A stretch of DNA of 64,000 bases from Mesostigma viride (Eukaryota > Streptophyta > Mesostigmatophyceae > Mesostigmatales > Mesostigmataceae), in NCBI GenBank assembly GCA_009746045.1, contig RPFO01000059.1, positions 62,001 to 126,000 on the forward strand, given 5' to 3'. Position numbers and translations under genes: made by a program. The notes under the pieces are model-generated. The model was not told where the DNA came from. It worked only from the letters and a program-made list of their open reading frames with translations, and did no database searches. The stretch's first letter is position 1, and each line of letters opens with the position of its first letter. Positions 1-12,727 of this stretch are shown here, one piece after another.

Positions 1-240
1 CAGGCATGCCGCTGACTTTTGCCCTTGGTCAAACGGCACCTTTTCGTCCAAGTACTTGTGGTATCTCAATCAGCTTACGAATAGGCCGGCTTGCGCATTG
101 GCATGTTTTTCTCTTCTTGACATACTTGGTTTTGCCACACGGTTTGTCCTGTGCATTCTGCGCTCTGCATCCCTGCCTTGGGCGTGTGGGTGCATGTCCT
201 GTTGGTGGCGGCATGTCCTGTTGAACGGGTGTGCCTTTAC

Positions 241-1987
241 AAACGCTGGTCGAAAACGTCGAAACCTGCGGCGTGCAGCTACTGGCCATGTTCTTCAGCT
301 TCTTGGATCGCCCCGCGCCGCTCCACTCGCTGTACGCCGGCTATTTCAGCAAGGTATGGCGGAGCTAGAACGGGAGTGGCAGGGCATTGGTTTTTCTTTG
401 GGGGACGAGCACGTGAGGGAAGTTGTTCCCTGGAGTTATCGCAGGGCAGGGGGAAATCGGGTAGGGCAAGAAACCGAGGGACAGAGGTGGGGGTGGGGAC
501 CAAAGGGATGAGGAAGGTGATTAGCCAAGATCTTGCCATTCCTTTGTTGCTGGTCACAGATATAGCGTCTTGAGACCCGCTGTTGCCTGTTGCCAGCGAC
601 TGGTCTGCCTGTGTTTCTGTTTCCGACATGGGTCGAGAATACCACTCATTATCGTGGAGGCGATTGTGTTGCCAATTGTGCGGCGCCTGCTGCTGCACGA
701 ATGGCAACCCATGTCCGCCTGCCTGTATGGCACGCAACCCACGTCGGCCTGCTTGCCTGTATGGCATGTGGATGTCACGGAGGGCCACTTGACAACACAA
801 CATTGTTTGTGTGTAGAATGGAATCTTGTCTGCCTGGTTGTGATTCCCTTGCCCATTAGGATTAGACAAGCAAGGCAGCCAAGGTATGGGTTGACTGTGC
901 CAATATGGCATTGGGTTACCTCCAGGGCCTGCTGACATCTGCCGAGACGAGATACGGCCTTGCTTCAAAATGGCCGTGCCAAAGTACGGTGCGGTTTCAG
1001 TTTGGTTCAGCCGGCCTGACATGGGCATGTGCTGGCGGTTGCGCTGTGTATGTGCAGGTGTGCATCTGCTTGCTGCACCGACGACCGGATGAAACGACCG
1101 ACTACATCAAGGTTAGTCAGACCAACTGCATGATTGGCAAGGTCAGTTTGGGGTCAGTCAGGCATCTCTTGGAGCTGCCCTGTTAGTGATCACATTTGTG
1201 CGGCGTACTGCTTGGCTAGCCCAGACCCTGGGTGCTGATGGGCAGCAGAGCCAGTAGCAGCTGGTAGCAGCATTATGCCGATAACTACAAGGTAGCTGAG
1301 CCGGAGGAGAAGTTGCCTGGTGACTAGGTGCACCAGCATATAGCCGCAACAGGTAGCTGAATGGCATTGCATGGTTATGAGGTGCGCCGGCAGGTTGACC
1401 GCAAGCTTAGCTGGGCTATCGGTGGAATACAATAGTTGGCGTATCACCCTGCCGCTGCCTGGCCATGGTATTCAAGGTTTTTGTGTGTGGATCACCACTC
1501 AAAGATGCAAGGCTAGTTGCAGACTATGGCCCCATGGAGGGCAGCCAGGAACTAATGGGGTGCTGGCCCCAGTAGGGTGGCGCAGCAGGGCATCACGGCA
1601 GGGTGGCGCGTGCCTGGCCCATTAAATTAAAAGCACGAGACTGCGCTGTGGCCCATCATGGGCCATATTTGTGCACGCCAGCGTGCGCCCTCGTGCTCCT
1701 ATATTGTGAACCCTAAGTCCTGGCCCTCCGTCCCCATGGCCTCCTTCCGCCGCCCTTCTCCCCTCGGGTGGGCGTCCCCCCCATTGTCCTTCCGCCTTGC
1801 CCTTCTCTCGCCCGACCCTCCGTCCCCCCTGTCTGCGTCATGTCTCCACAGGCGCACCCATCCATCCTGAGCGCGCTGGTGCGCCACGTGGGCACCACCT
1901 CGCTGCTGGACGTGCTGATGCGGCTGACAGGAGCCGATAACCCGCTCTCGCGATTCCAAAACGACACGTCGCAGGTGAGGACACGCA

Positions 1988-2025
<38 letters not shown>

Positions 2026-5000
2026 AAGGGGGGGAAATAGGGATGGGAAATGGGGAATGGGGAATGGGGAACGGGGAACGGGGAAGGGGGAAGGGGGAAG
2101 GGGGAAGGGGGAAGGGGGAAGGGGGAAGGGGGGAGGGGGGGAGGGGGAGGGGGAGGGGGGAGGGGGGAGGGGAGGGGGGGGAGGGGGGAGGGGGAGGGGG
2201 AGGGGGGAGGGGGGGGAGGGGGAGGGGGGGGGGGGGAGGGGGAGGGGGAGGGGGAGGGGGAGGGGGGAGGGGGGAGGGGGGAGGGGGGAGGGGGGAGGGG
2301 GGAGGGGGAGGGGGAGGGGGGAGGGGGGGGGGAGGGGGGGGGGGGAATGGGGAATGGGGAATGGGGAATGGGGAATGGGGAATGGGGAATGGGGAATGGG
2401 GATGGGGAATGGGGAATGGGGAATGGGGAATGGGGAATGGGGAATGGGGAATGGGGAATGGGGAATGGGGAATGGGGAATGGGGAATGGGTGGGTTGATC
2501 TTTTCTGGATAAAAGAAGCTATTTGGTGTTTGGAGGGGGGCGGGGGAGAGGAGGCTAAGCACCGGCTGCGGTGGAGAAGGAATAATCAGGGCTGCAAGCG
2601 TAATGCTGTAATGGTGTTGACGACAAGGCTGTAATGACCTGTGATCATTGCTAGACGGTGAGAAGCAGACAAGAGGCCTATTGTTCACTGGAATAGGCTG
2701 CATGTGTGAAAAATGCCTGGGTCTGCTGCGCATGCGCAGTACCTGGGTCTGTTCCGTGGATGCCGCCAAAAGCAGCAGGTAGAAGGAAATTGCGGTGCTG
2801 AATGCATGAGGATGGCCACCGCTCTCAATCCAACAAAAGCGGAACGGTAGCGTCTCGCGAAGCACAAGCCAGAGGACGATCTGACTCCTTGCTAGCGGCC
2901 TGCCGGTCAATGCCACTGGTACAGTGGACTCCTGGGGTGATCTGCTTCAGAAGAGCTTCTCCAGCGAAACATTTACGACGGAAACATGCGACAATGTCAT
3001 TACGAGCGAGTCAAAGGTGCTGTCTACCACCTGCTGCTGGTAGATCTGTGAACCACAAATGTGCCATCCATCCACACCGACGTTTCTTCTGCCTGTTAGG
3101 CCATTGTTCTCATGTTTATGCTGGTGGGCTTACCTGCTTGCACGCGGGTGCTTGCATGTCTTTGATCTGATGATTGGTTCCCCAACCTTCCCCTCCCCTC
3201 CCCTCCCCTCCCCCCTCCCCCCCTCCCCCCCTCCTCCCCTCCCTCCCCTCCCCTCCCTCCCCTCCCTCTCCCTCCCCCCTCTCCCCTCCCCTCCCCTCCC
3301 TCCCCTCCCCCTCCCCTCCCCTCCCCTCCCCCCTCACCCTCCCCCTCCCCTCCCCTCCCCTCCCCTCCCCTCCCCTCCCTCCCCTCCCCTCCCTCCCCTC
3401 CCCTCCCCTTCCCTCCCCTCCCCTCTCCCTCCCCTCCCTCCCTCCCTCCCTCCCCTCCCCTCCCCTCCCCCCCTCCCCTCCCCTCCCCTCCCTCTCCCTC
3501 CCCTCCCTCCCTCCCCTCCCCTCCCCTCCCCTCCCCTCCCCTCCCCTCCCCTCCCCCTCCCCCCCCTCCCCTCCCCCTCCCTCCCCTCCCTCCCCTCCCT
3601 CCCCTCCCCTCCCCTCCCCCCCTCCCCCCTCCCCTCCCCTCCCCTCCCCCTCCCCTCCCTCCCCTCCCCTCCCCTCCCCTCCCCTCCCCTCCCTCCCTCC
3701 CTCCCTCCCCCCCCTCCCCTCCCCTCCCTCCCCTCCCCTCCCCTCCCCTCCCTCCTCCCCTCCCTCCCCTCCCCTCCCCTCCCCTCCCCCTCCCCTCCCT
3801 CCCCTCCCCTCCCCTCCCTCCCCTCCCCTCCCCTCCCCTCCCCTCCCCTCCCCTCCCCTCCCCTCCCCTCCCCTCCCCTCCCCTCCCCTCCCCCTCCTCC
3901 CCCTTCAAAACAGTGGCTTGTGGAGACGGAGCTGTTGGACCAGCTGTTGGACACGCTCCACCCAAGTGGATCGGTACGCACGCATGTATACGCTGAAGTG
4001 CTTCACGCATGCACGCATCCATCAAGTGTGGCTGTGCTGAGCGCACCCATCCACTAGGCACGCAGTCCGCCAATAGGCATGCAATCTCCCAATACCTTTG
4101 GACACAGGACTCCTGTGTGTTCTGCCCTCTGGGAGTGTTGTGGAGATGGTGAGTGAGAAGGCGCATGGCGACCGCTGGAGGCATGAGGACTGCGGCCATC
4201 GACCTCCTATGGGTATCTTGATCCATGGCATTGGATTAGACACGCCTTATGACACAGCCTACGTGCTAAGTAATACACACCTTGCCGAGTCACCCTTGCA
4301 CTCCCTCTGCGAACAATCATGGGATGATGGAGGCATGGATGCGTTTTGAACCTCCTGATTCTGGGTGTTCAAAGGCATCCAACCCTGTAGGCATTAGCGA
4401 CCTACACTACACCAACCGTTTATGGTCTCTTGTACCTGCCACTCCTGGCGCACTCTCCTGCCCCAGACTGGCTACTGTTTGTCCCTTGTTGACATGTCCC
4501 CCCTTTCCCCGTGCTCTGGGTGGTTTATTCATGAATGTCCCCGTTCCCCGTGTTTGGTCGCTCCCCCCCCCCCCCCCCCCCCCTCCCCCCCCTTCCTGTT
4601 CAACTTAGGAACGTCCCTGGCCCCCGTGGGCTTGTAATCCACGCCCATACCCCCCTTTTTTATATGTTACTTCACATCATACTCGTTATACATCATGTTC
4701 CTACGGGCTATCTATTCTATACCATTGTTTCAATTTACTAACCCCTCTGTTTTCTCAATCCCCTCCCCCCACACACACAGCCGGAGGAGGATGAGACGCA
4801 CGTGGACGCGTACGTGAACGTTTCGGACCTTCTCGTCGCACTGTCCCGTAACCCAACCTCGCCGCTCACGCAGAAGCTGCTGGCCAGCAGGTGAGGGGCA
4901 AGAGGCTGGTCCGGTGTTGCCTACAAGTACCCAACATCCGTGCCTAAACGCGGTACTGTAGTGCTTCAGCGTTTGTACTCGCGCGATGCCCGAGTGCTTC

Positions 5001-8000
5001 CGCAGTCATGGAGCGGAAACACAAGGAGCAGAACGGTGGGGGAAGCTGGTGGATGTCTCTGAACGTATTCTGTGGCGGCCGATCTCATAGGGTGTGCGGT
5101 GGCGGATGGTCCCTTGGGCTTATCTGTGCGTACGCACCTCAGCGGTTGGTAACATGTCCCCATCCTTTCCCCCCCCCTTACACCCCTTCTTCTCCCCCTG
5201 CCCCCCTTGTCTTCCCCCGCCGCTTCCCCCTGCCCCCCCCCCCCCCTGTTCCCCCATTCCAACCGCCCCAGCTCCACGCACAAGCTGATGGACGCGCTTC
5301 TTTCGGAGCACACGCAGCCACCGCTCATGGTGCGCGTGCTGGCCATCGTCTCCTCCCTGTTAGAGCCGCCCGCGGACGAGCCAGGCCTGGGCCTGCGCGA
5401 CACAGGGGGCGACAGCGGGGCGGGCATGGGCATGGGCATGCGGCTGGGGGGTGTCCCGATGCCCTCGCCGCTGGGGGGGGATAAAGAGCTCACCAAGCGC
5501 ATGGGCGCAAACGGGGTACCCGCGGGCCCAGCGAACACGGACCTGGTGGATGTGATCTCGCTGCACCTTGGTGAGTGGCGCTGGAGCGGGTCGTCTCCTT
5601 GCTTGCCATTCCAAACGTGCAGGTAGTGGGGGAGCCGATGTCTGTCTGTGCAGTCAGCTGGAGTGGGCGGGGGAGAACAGGTTGCTTCTCAAACTTGGAC
5701 ATCTGCTCGCTTGATTCTTTCCTGACCGGGGTTAAGGGGAAGGGCTGCTTCCAGAAACTGGCAAGCAGCAGCCAGGGGGAAGACGGAAGCCCAGGCAATG
5801 ACATGTCCAAATACCAACCAGCATCTAAACTGGAAGTCAAAGACCTGTATTGCTGGCAGGAGGTTCTACAAGTGTGTGCCCCCCCAGTCCTCATTCTGGC
5901 GTCTGTCCCCTTTGTGTGCGAATCTGCGCAGCTCGGCTGGTGCAGAAGCTGCGTGCGCCGCCACAGGCAGGGGCCCAGATATCCACCCTGGACACAACGT
6001 ACGGGAAGCTGATACCTCCACTTGGCGTGCACCGATTAAAGGTACGCCGCAGTGCTTGATACTTGCATCTAGCAATTTTTTCACGCCCGCAGTTTAGTAG
6101 TGCTGTGTATTTATGTCTCCCTTGCCCCACCCCTCCCCAAAGCATTTCCTCCCTCCCGTCCCGCGCCAAGGCACCCGCCACCGCCCCCCCCCGTAGTATT
6201 CTGTGGGCCCCGTGTATAAGCCCAGTTTACTACAGTCTTCTTGGTGGCATGCGCTCTATGTTCCTACACTACCAAACTATTTTACTGTTCTGTACTGCTG
6301 TATAGTGACGTGACATCGTGTGCATCACGCTTGTTGAATGTGGTTGCATGCACTACGCCATGGTAGTCAAATCTTTGTTTTGTCATGTGTGCCTTGCTGC
6401 CATGCTCGTCGCTTTGCATGATGCCTCGTTGTTTCGATAGAGAGATTCCTTTGTGTCGCTTGGCCCCTACGCATGACACTGGGTGCGTCATTCTCAGAGG
6501 TCCGTGTCATTGCGTGTGGCGTGGTCGTAGTGTTACTGTTATGGCCTTGCTTGTGGGTTCATGTTGGCTGCTGTTGAGCCATGGCCATGGTGATGTGTCG
6601 CTGTGGCCATTGTCATGTCTGCCGTCTTGTCCCTTTCCTTGAGGTCCGTGCTACAATCTGCTCTAGGAATTAGTTTTTTACTATTTTTAGTGAAGCCATT
6701 CTCATCATCGCACGCGCCACATTTTAGCAGCTTTCGCCATTCAGTCACCGGGTTGCGTCTTTTGGCACCTGTCCCTGCATGCATAATCCTGTCCTTTGCT
6801 GTCCCCACGCCGCCCACCTGGGCGTTCCCTCGTCGCTGTATGTGCCGTACGGCTCTCTGTCGTCATGGCATGTGCCTTACATCGGCTGTATGACCTTGTC
6901 ATCCCGCCTGATTGTCATCCCGCCTCTCGTTGATGCCACATGGTCTCGGTTCTCCCATGCGCGACCCGTCCTCGTTTCGGCCGCCAGCTGGTGGGCTTCA
7001 TCTCGGCGCTGGTCCACACGGGCCAACCGGCGGCGCTCAACGCGCTCGTGCAGACGGGCGCCATCGCCGCGTGCATCGACCTGTTCTTCGAGTGAGTAAG
7101 CAGATACAGCCGGGTCATCGATGTATTATCCAAGTCTAGAGGCAGTGTCGATACATTATCCTGAGGGTCATCGATACATTATCACGAGTCTAGATGCAGT
7201 GCCTCGAGGAGCCGTGAGTCCCAAGATGATGATCATGGAGAGGACGAGCCTGGAAGGTTGTGACGCGCGCCTGTTAGTTGCCTGAGATACGCCGCCGTGC
7301 ATGACTCTTGCTGCTTGGGATTTGTATCCCTGAACACCCGCTGCCACTGTGGTGGCGTTTACTTTTTTTTTTTTTTTCGAGGTAATGTTTACTCTCTTTC
7401 CTTGTTTGTGGGACGCCGGCGGGCTTCCACAGATCCCATACCTGGCCGCATGCCTGCTCAGTTTCCTATTTGTGTCTCGCGCGCCTGCTGGTGTGTTTAT
7501 GCTCCCTTTATGCGATTGTAACAATCACATCGCCCTGTATTCTGTATTCTACGAATTGGGACCGCGAAAAGTGTGCCCAAGCTGTTGCCGAAAACTGTTC
7601 CGTGTGCGAGCAGCGTGCCGCGGCGACCGCGTTTGAATGGACTCCCGTCACGGTTCCCTTGCATGCGTGCCATCGACTTGCTTGCTCCAGTGGGTTACCC
7701 AGACCGGAATATTCCTCGCGTTCAGTGGGCCCTCAACGTGCTCACGTTCCATACACGGTTGTCGTAGACTTGGCAAGGCGTCCAGCCAGAGACCGGCCAC
7801 GACTGCCAAAGAGGCACAGAAACGCTGCGTAGGGGGGGGCCGGGGGGCAAAGTCCCCGTACTTGTTACCAACGTGCTTTGATTGTTTTGACCTCTTCACT
7901 GCTGGCTGCCTGCATCAATGCTACACCTCCACCTGCCTCGTGTCCCCCCCGCTCCCCCCTTCCTAACCCCCCCTTCCCCCCACTTTCTGCCCCTCCCCCC

Positions 8001-11000
8001 CTTTTTACCCTCTCCCCCAACCAGGTACCCCTTCCACAACGCGCTGCATACGGCGGTGAAGCACATGGTGCTGTGGGCGCTGCAGAACAAGCCGCCCAAC
8101 GGCCCGCTGCTGCAGCACGTGCTGGTGGACACGGGGCTGCTCACCTGCATCGCAACCAGTGACGGCACGCTGCCGTCGTCCGACAAGTGGCCCAACGTGA
8201 GTGGCCGGTGCCACGTGGCGCTTCATGATTAGGCGGCTTGCTATGCCGTTTTTTTCGGAACTAATTACATGTGACTGTATTGGCACCGTGGCCCAACGTG
8301 AGTTGCCAGGGTCTCCTAGCTGGTTCCCATCCCCAGGCAATCGGGCTTGCCGTGGCAGCCAACAAAAAGCAACTGAAGGCTTCTCGGTGCAAAATATTTA
8401 CTTCTCCTTGTGTGTGCGGGTGTTAGAGACGCATCGCTTGTCGTCCCGTCAGGATATATTGGAAGCTGGCCCAGGTAAATGCTGCCATGTTTGGCCACCC
8501 ATGGAACTTAGCAAGGTGCTGGTCCCCCTGCTTAGTTCATGCTGTGCGTGGTTATCCATTGCTTGCTGTCCTACGCACCTGTTGCTCGCCGGTCTCCTCT
8601 TTTTTCTCCTCTCCTGTATTTTTGTCTCTCTTGTTCACCCTTGTCCCCCCCCCTGCCCCTTGCTCTCCAGCTGTAGGCCAAGATTGCGTCTCCTGTTTAT
8701 TCCTCACCTTCATTTCTTGTCGTCTTGTTTATTCTTGTCCGCACCCCCCGGGTTTCGTGTTTTCCAGATGGAGGCCAAGAACCTGCGCGCCGGTTTCATG
8801 GGCCACCTGCAGGTGCTGGCCAACAAGATCCTGGAGGCGGCCGCGACGTGTTCTGTCATCGCGGAGCTGCTCAAGGTGGGTTGGGTAATCAATCGCTTTG
8901 GCACACTAAGCATTTTCTTGCCACGGGTGTTAGAGAAGATGTTGGCTGCTGGGGTAGCTTCGCATACGGCAGCTCTTGGATGTGATGGCATGTACATCGC
9001 TTGACGTTGTCGCATCCTTTTTCCTGCCTTTTCTGCCGACTAGTGTCATCGTCACTACCCAGTGCGATGGTACTTAGCCGCATGCAACGCGGAGACTCCT
9101 TCCCCGCCGGGCTGACACACATGTTTGAGGCTGTATCGGCCATGCTGACGTGGTGCCTGTGGCGGCTCTGCTGGCGTGGTGCCTGTGGCGGCTCCGCTGA
9201 CGTGGTGCCTGTGGCGGCTCTGCTGGCGTGGTGCCTGTGGCGGCTCTGCTGACGTGGTGGCTGTGGCGGCTGTATCTGCGTGCACGGTCCTGCCGCAGGG
9301 CCAAGGCGCGTGGGAGGAGTTTGTGGCCAGCAAGCTGCCCGCACGCAACGACCTGTGGGACCCCAACAAGTGGGGCTGCGGGTAAGCCTTGTGAAGCTGC
9401 GTGCTTTCAAACGCCGTATAACTAAGGACAGCGTGGGTAGCCCTGCAACGTTATATTACGTACCCTTCGTGTCCCCCCACCCGCTCAGTGCCTTCCGTAG
9501 CTACGTCCGCACACAATTACAGATGGCGTGCTCAGCGCCGCTTTGCATCCAGTTTTTGTTTGTTTCCGGACTCGCACGTGAGGAGCGGCCATCAGTTTCT
9601 GACTGGCTGGTTTACCCCACCTCCCCTTTTCTGCCTTCTCGGCCGTCTCAAGCAGATCATGCAGCATTGGTTGTTGGTCGCTGCCTCGCCAGCAAACCGC
9701 CTCCCCATGCTCGCCCCATGACTAAGCCATCCACCATTGCTAATATACCCATCGTTGCTGACCAGCTCACCCACCCACCCGCCCGCCCGCCCGCCCACCC
9801 ACCCACCCACCCACCCACCCACCCACCCACCCACCCACCCACCCACCCACCCACCCACCCACCCACCCACCCACCCACCCACCCACCCACCCACCCACCC
9901 ACCCACCCACCCACCCACCCACCCACCCACCCACCCACCCACCCACATTGATTTCTAGATGTACCTACCAAAAGCGAATGCAAGGCCCAAATGAAGGCCC
10001 ATTTAGCGATTTAGCAGGGGGGCCATTTGTATACCGCAATGCTTTTATTATAAATACGGTAATACTAAAATATAAATACCGTAGTGCTTTTCTGGCACAC
10101 ATGAACCTGCTGACCCATGATGGCCCAACCTCATTTCTGCTAACCCCCTCACCCATTGCCCCTATGGTCGCCCACCTTGGTTGCGTTATCGTGCACACAT
10201 TTGCCCAGCCGGCCACCCAGCATCGAGGACCCCTGCCACCTGGACAGCGACAGCGAGGAGGAGCTGCGCGACAGCCACTTTGGCGGCCTGTCGTCGATGG
10301 GGTCGGGCATGGGCACGAGCTCGTACAACGGCGTGTACTCGCGGTACAGCGTGTTTGACCGGGACGATGGGGAGAACCAGGTGGGTGTTGTCTTAAGGGG
10401 TTGCGATCGGGTATAGTCGGGGGGGGGATGAAGTGGGGAGTGTGTGTGGGCGAGGGTGTGGGGTATGGGGAGAAGTAGGTGTGTGGGGGGGTGATGTGGT
10501 ATAGGGGGAGAATGAAGTGGAGAGTGTCTGCGCACAGGGTGAGGGGTGTGGGGGGGGAAGCAGGTGGGTGGGATTCTGTGGAGTTGCGTTGGACTTGGGT
10601 TGATGGGAGAACCTCGTGGGCGTTTTTGGTAAGGGTTTGGGCTGTTGGTTGAAGGGGAGAAGCAAATGTGGGGTGTGGGTGGATGCGGGGTTGGAGATTT
10701 AGGGTGCCGTCAGCCAGTTTCAACATGCCAAACAACGCTAGCACTGTCACGGTGATGGCAGCAGCAGCAGCCCTCGCCATCGTTGTCTTCATGGTATGCA
10801 GCAAGGCCTGATATTTAGATGAGATGGCCGGCTCAATCTTGTTCCGGTTGCATGGGTGGCTGCCGTATGCATGTTCCGTGCCTGCAGGTGGACGAGGACG
10901 AACACATTCCCGGCGCGCATGGGCGCGCTGATGACAAGGAGGAGGATGTGAGTGAGGAGGTGCGGTATTGGTATGGTGGATGTAGGAGGGATCTGTCGGC

Positions 11001-12727
11001 AGGATGGCGAACCGCTGCTGCTTCCTACACACAGCATCCAGCACGAGGTACACGTTGGCCGTGCATCCTGTGTTATCTCGTTATCCAGCGCCAATGTAGC
11101 TATCCTCTCTCATGGAAGGCCTTTTCCATCCTGTTTTCTGCGAACTGATGTAGGAATAGAAGCCCATGGGTTGCTGCGTGTGTTAATAGTAGACCTTGGG
11201 CCTATGTGTAGTTTTGTTCTAAGTAGCGCTGCTTTGTTTGCTGGGTGGGCATGCCCCTCAAGCGTGCATCGTGCGCCCCGCTCCTGTGGACTCACTTCCA
11301 TGCCTCCCATGGTCTCCTGTGTGTGCCTTGCTGTGCAGACCTACTACGCCAACGTCAGGCTGGGCTCCCTGCAGCTTGGGTCGGGGGGGGCGAACCATGC
11401 CGGAAGGTACCCATCGCATGATGTCTGCTCTCGATGATGTCCTCAGTTCAGGCATGAGATTCCCGTGGTAGCTCTTGTCCTAAACTCAGGGTAGGAGTCC
11501 ACCACAGAGACGGAAGCTCTTGGGTTTATCGTGCGAGGTGGACCGCAGTATTTGCTAAGTAGAAGCTGCTGCCGATTGCTCTGTGCCGAACGCAAGAACT
11601 CATCGCGGATCCCATTCCATGCGGGATGATATGCTCTCTTTAGCAATTAGCATATGCCCTCCATATTCACTCCTTTGCGTGGTGTTTTGCGTTCCCAGGC
11701 GCCATACTACGGATGCACCTTGACCGTTTGTTTGGTGGTGCTGTTGGGTGCGTGCAGGGTGTTGGAGGACGCGATGACGCTGGACGACGACGACGGCCCC
11801 TTTGGGAGCGACCGCGCGCGCAAGTACCTAGCATCGGGTCATGACGACGACGAGGAGGGAAACAAGGGGCGAGGGAAGGGCGCGGGGGGTGCGCACGGAA
11901 GCCAGGATGGTGATGATGACGACGACGAGGGTTTCGGCCACCAGGTGTTCATGGGCAGTAACGCCTACGACACTTTCTTTGCGAGGCCCGACCACGAAGA
12001 CCTCGCGGGAAGCAGCGGCACGAGGGGCACAGGGGGGGACGTGGGCATGGGCGCAGCGGACGCGTTCGGCGATGACGACGGCTGGACGGCGTTCAAGTCC
12101 GGCACCGACTTCATGTCATCATCGCCGGACGAGTCGTCAACGGGGGGATTACACGAGCACGCCCACGGCGCGTCACCCATGCAGCACACACCGTCCCCTC
12201 CGCCGCCGCAGCGCCCATTTGGCGCGCCCGAGTCTTCCTGGGCAGCCGTGATCGCGGCAGCCGGCAGCTCCTCGGCGGACGACGTGGGCGGGTTGCCAGG
12301 GTTGCTCCAGGGTGGCCTGGAGGACGTCGTAAAGTCGCCCGAGCCGCCCCGCTGGCACCAGCCACAGCTGTCCATCCCGGAGCCTGGCTCGCTCACGCCC
12401 GGCAATGGCCCCGGTGGGGTCGGGGCGGCAGTGGGTTCGGCGTCTCCTTTTGCGACCACGCCGGGTACGGCGAGCAGCCTCGAGCTGGGGTCCCCATCGG
12501 ACAGCTGGGTGGCGTTTGCGGACGAGGACGAGCCTGGGGAGGCGATGGGGGGGGCGACGAGTGGACGAGGGTTTGGCGCCCCCCAGGGGGTCGCGGGGCA
12601 GCCGGCGGTGGAGGGGCAGAGAGGAGGGGCGGCGGGGGCGGTCGCGAGTGAGGACCCCTCATTCAATGACATTAATTACTGGAAGGGCAACCTCCATGTA
12701 TACGATGATCCAGAGCTCATGGATTGA
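241..12727 (+). CDS. SAPS-domain protein, regulatory subunit of PP6/SIT4-type protein phosphatase (5' partial, 15 exons)
   Basis: Proteins with the SAPS domain bind the catalytic subunit of PP6 (yeast Sit4) and direct its targets; they act mainly in the cytosol. Exons: about 241-353, 1058-1111, 1852-1974, 3914-3973, 4781-4890, 5272-5570, 5932-6041, 6988-7091, 8025-8196, 8768-8875, 9299-9381, 10209-10380, 10888-10947, 11339-11406, 11758-12727; phases match throughout. Recognisable blocks in order are [43 protein letters not shown] then [28 protein letters not shown], a Y-G-K-L-I-P-PLG block, [25 protein letters not shown] and WDPNKWGCG. Order and spacing follow plant SAPS proteins. The C-terminal third (from about 11780) is low-complexity, rich in Asp, Gly, Ser and Pro, and ends DPELMD. 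The N-terminus lies left of the window. The first acceptor is not a clear AG. The family call is firm; the exact partner is inferred. Confidence 0.92.
354..1057 (+). other. Intron 1 of the SAPS gene
   Basis: It runs from GTATGG after codon AAG to TGTGCAG before the short 54-nt exon encoding [13 protein letters not shown] see no repeat or RNA gene in it. The exon was placed by homology to the helix that follows YFSK in plant SAPS proteins, and both junctions are phase 0. Confidence 0.75.
1975..3913 (+). repeat. SAPS intron with a G-rich arm and a C-rich arm
   Basis: The intron starts with GTGAGG and ends with AACAG. A run of about 37 G begins at 1988. From about 2043 to 2490 there are GGGGAAT heptamers on both sides of a core of GGGGGA-type units. 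From about 3185 to 3902 there is a C/T array built from CCCCT and CCCT units. Unique sequence of about 690 bp lies between. The C-rich arm is complementary to the G-rich core. Long ORFs across both arrays are artefacts of the repeats. Confidence 0.9.
4561..4592 (+). repeat. Poly-C tract in a SAPS intron
   Basis: A nearly pure run of C with one T lies inside intron 3974-4780. The rest of that intron is ordinary sequence ending in a C-rich tract and (AC)n just before the acceptor AG at 4779-4780. Confidence 0.85.
8187..8303 (+). repeat. Copied exon end and splice donor in a SAPS intron
   Basis: The last bases of the exon ending at 8196 together with the donor (GTGGCCCAAC/GTGAGT, 8187-8202) occur again at 8288-8303, inside the following intron, 101 bp downstream. 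The second copy is followed by TGCC where the first has GGCC. The rest of the two stretches is not obviously similar. Confidence 0.8.
9150..9260 (+). repeat. 24-bp minisatellite upstream of a SAPS exon
   Basis: About four to five units built on GTGGTGCCTGTGGCGGCTCT lie in intron 8876-9298, ending roughly 40 bp before the acceptor of exon 9299-9381. Confidence 0.8.
9768..9947 (+). repeat. (CCCA)n microsatellite in a SAPS intron
   Basis: Around 43 tetranucleotide units, with a few CCCG units at the left end, lie within intron 9382-10208. The ORFs reading THPP repeats here are shadows. Confidence 0.95.
10369..10640 (+). repeat. Degenerate copies of an exon end and donor in a SAPS intron
   Basis: The exon end and donor at 10369-10386 (GGGGAGAACCAG/GTGGGT) followed by TTGTCTTAAGGGGTT have a clear relative at about 10600-10640 (GGGAGAACCTCGTGGGCGTT then TTGGTAAGGGTTTGGG). 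Weaker GGGGAGAA-type copies lie between. The intron is otherwise G-rich. Confidence 0.55.

Noticed and set aside
279-1028. 249-codon minus-strand ORF at the left edge
   Set aside because: It is antisense to a supported SAPS exon and its intron and shows no domain.
2043-4057. Very long proline- or glycine-rich ORFs on both strands across the G- and C-rich arrays
   Set aside because: They exist in several frames at once, follow the repeat unit exactly, and lie between two well-supported SAPS exons, so they are intronic repeat shadows.
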